From contig CAJZGQ010000069.1 in assembly GCA_916048115.1 (NCBI GenBank), positions 1-6,160 on the forward strand: a DNA stretch of 6,160 nucleotides, given 5' to 3'. Positions 6,058-6,160 of this stretch are shown one piece after another. Position 1 is the first letter of the stretch, and the number at the start of each line of letters is the position of its first letter. Source of the stretch: an uncultured Streptococcus sp. Its GTDB lineage: Bacteria > Bacillota > Bacilli > Lactobacillales > Streptococcaceae. The notes beneath the pieces were generated by a model. It did no database searches. It had not been told where the DNA came from and saw only the letters and a list, made by a program, of their open reading frames with translations. A program made the translations under genes and the position numbers.

Positions 6058-6110
6058 GGCTCAACTACTGAAAAAAGAGACCTCCTCTTCTATTCACTAG
6101 AACGCAAAAT

Positions 6111-6136
6111 GAGGCTGGGACAAAAGTCCTAGCCTC
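6111..6136. terminator. GAGGCTGGGAC-type hairpin, likely terminator and dispersed repeat
   Basis: GAGGCTGGGAC (6111-6121) and GTCCTAGCCTC (6126-6136) form an 11-bp stem around AAAA, perfect except for one G-T position that pairs as G-U in plus-strand RNA. It lies 54 bases after the hydrolase stop codon. The plus-strand tail (TTAATTATCTTT) is only moderately T-rich. On the minus strand the hairpin is followed by ATTTT, so it could end transcription from either side. From memory, this kind of hairpin recurs between genes across streptococci and related Firmicutes. The remainder of 6058-6160 shows no gene. Confidence 0.6.
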
Positions 6137-6160
6137 TTAATTATCTTTGGATTGTCGAGC

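Noticed and set aside
6075..6089. AAGAG/CTCTT hairpin next to an A-run, readable as a minus-strand terminator with a T-tail.
   Set aside because: The stem is only 5 bp and A/T-rich in part. No minus-strand gene upstream of it is visible in the window.
1..6160. CRISPR array, tRNA, rRNA, insertion sequence or phage genes.
   Set aside because: No regularly spaced repeats, cloverleaf-like segments, transposase or phage-type frames were seen. The non-coding gaps are short and explained by promoters, hairpins and ribosome binding sites.

Overview
The window looks like a chromosomal segment of a Streptococcus, probably from the Mitis/Sanguinis/Parasanguinis side of the genus. The reasons are the protein lengths and motifs of a streptococcal Bce-type antimicrobial-peptide resistance module, a DUF2974 (Mbeg1-like) alpha/beta-hydrolase next to it, strong AGGAGG ribosome binding sites, extended -10 promoters, and a GAGGCTGGGAC-type hairpin common between genes in low-GC Gram-positives. 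The species cannot be fixed from the sequence alone.

Layout. On the minus strand, read from right to left, lie a response regulator (4725-4048), an intramembrane-sensing histidine kinase overlapping it by 8 bases (4055-3081), a regulatory gap, an unrecognised 42-residue small protein (2966-2838), an ABC ATPase (2822-2064) and a ten-helix FtsX-family permease starting on the next base (2063-78). On the plus strand, diverging from the regulator gene, is a 394-residue DUF2974 putative lipase/esterase (4873-6057). The left edge (1-77) holds a short perfect hairpin and no gene. The right edge (6058-6160) holds an 11-bp hairpin and no gene.

How the parts work together. The kinase has two membrane helices joined by only about five external residues, so it has almost no sensory domain. 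In the Bce family such kinases read the state of the partner transporter, whose permease has a large external domain (here about 230 residues). The phosphorylated regulator then activates the transporter genes. The sequence supports this wiring: a perfect CTTACA-N4-TGTAAG palindrome, matching the BceR-type consensus TNACA-N4-TGTAA, lies 10 bases after the kinase stop codon and upstream of the small ORF and transporter. No such site lies upstream of the regulator gene, which has a good constitutive-looking extended -10 promoter. The likely scheme is steady low expression of the two-component system and drug-induced expression of the small ORF, ATPase and permease.

The most novel item is the 42-residue small protein. 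It is the first gene under the operator, has an excellent ribosome binding site, and ends 15 bases before the ATPase start. It is not part of the classical Bce module and its function cannot be assigned. A second point is the layout of the control region: operator, a possible terminator hairpin and two candidate -10 boxes are packed into about 115 bases between the kinase stop and the small ORF.
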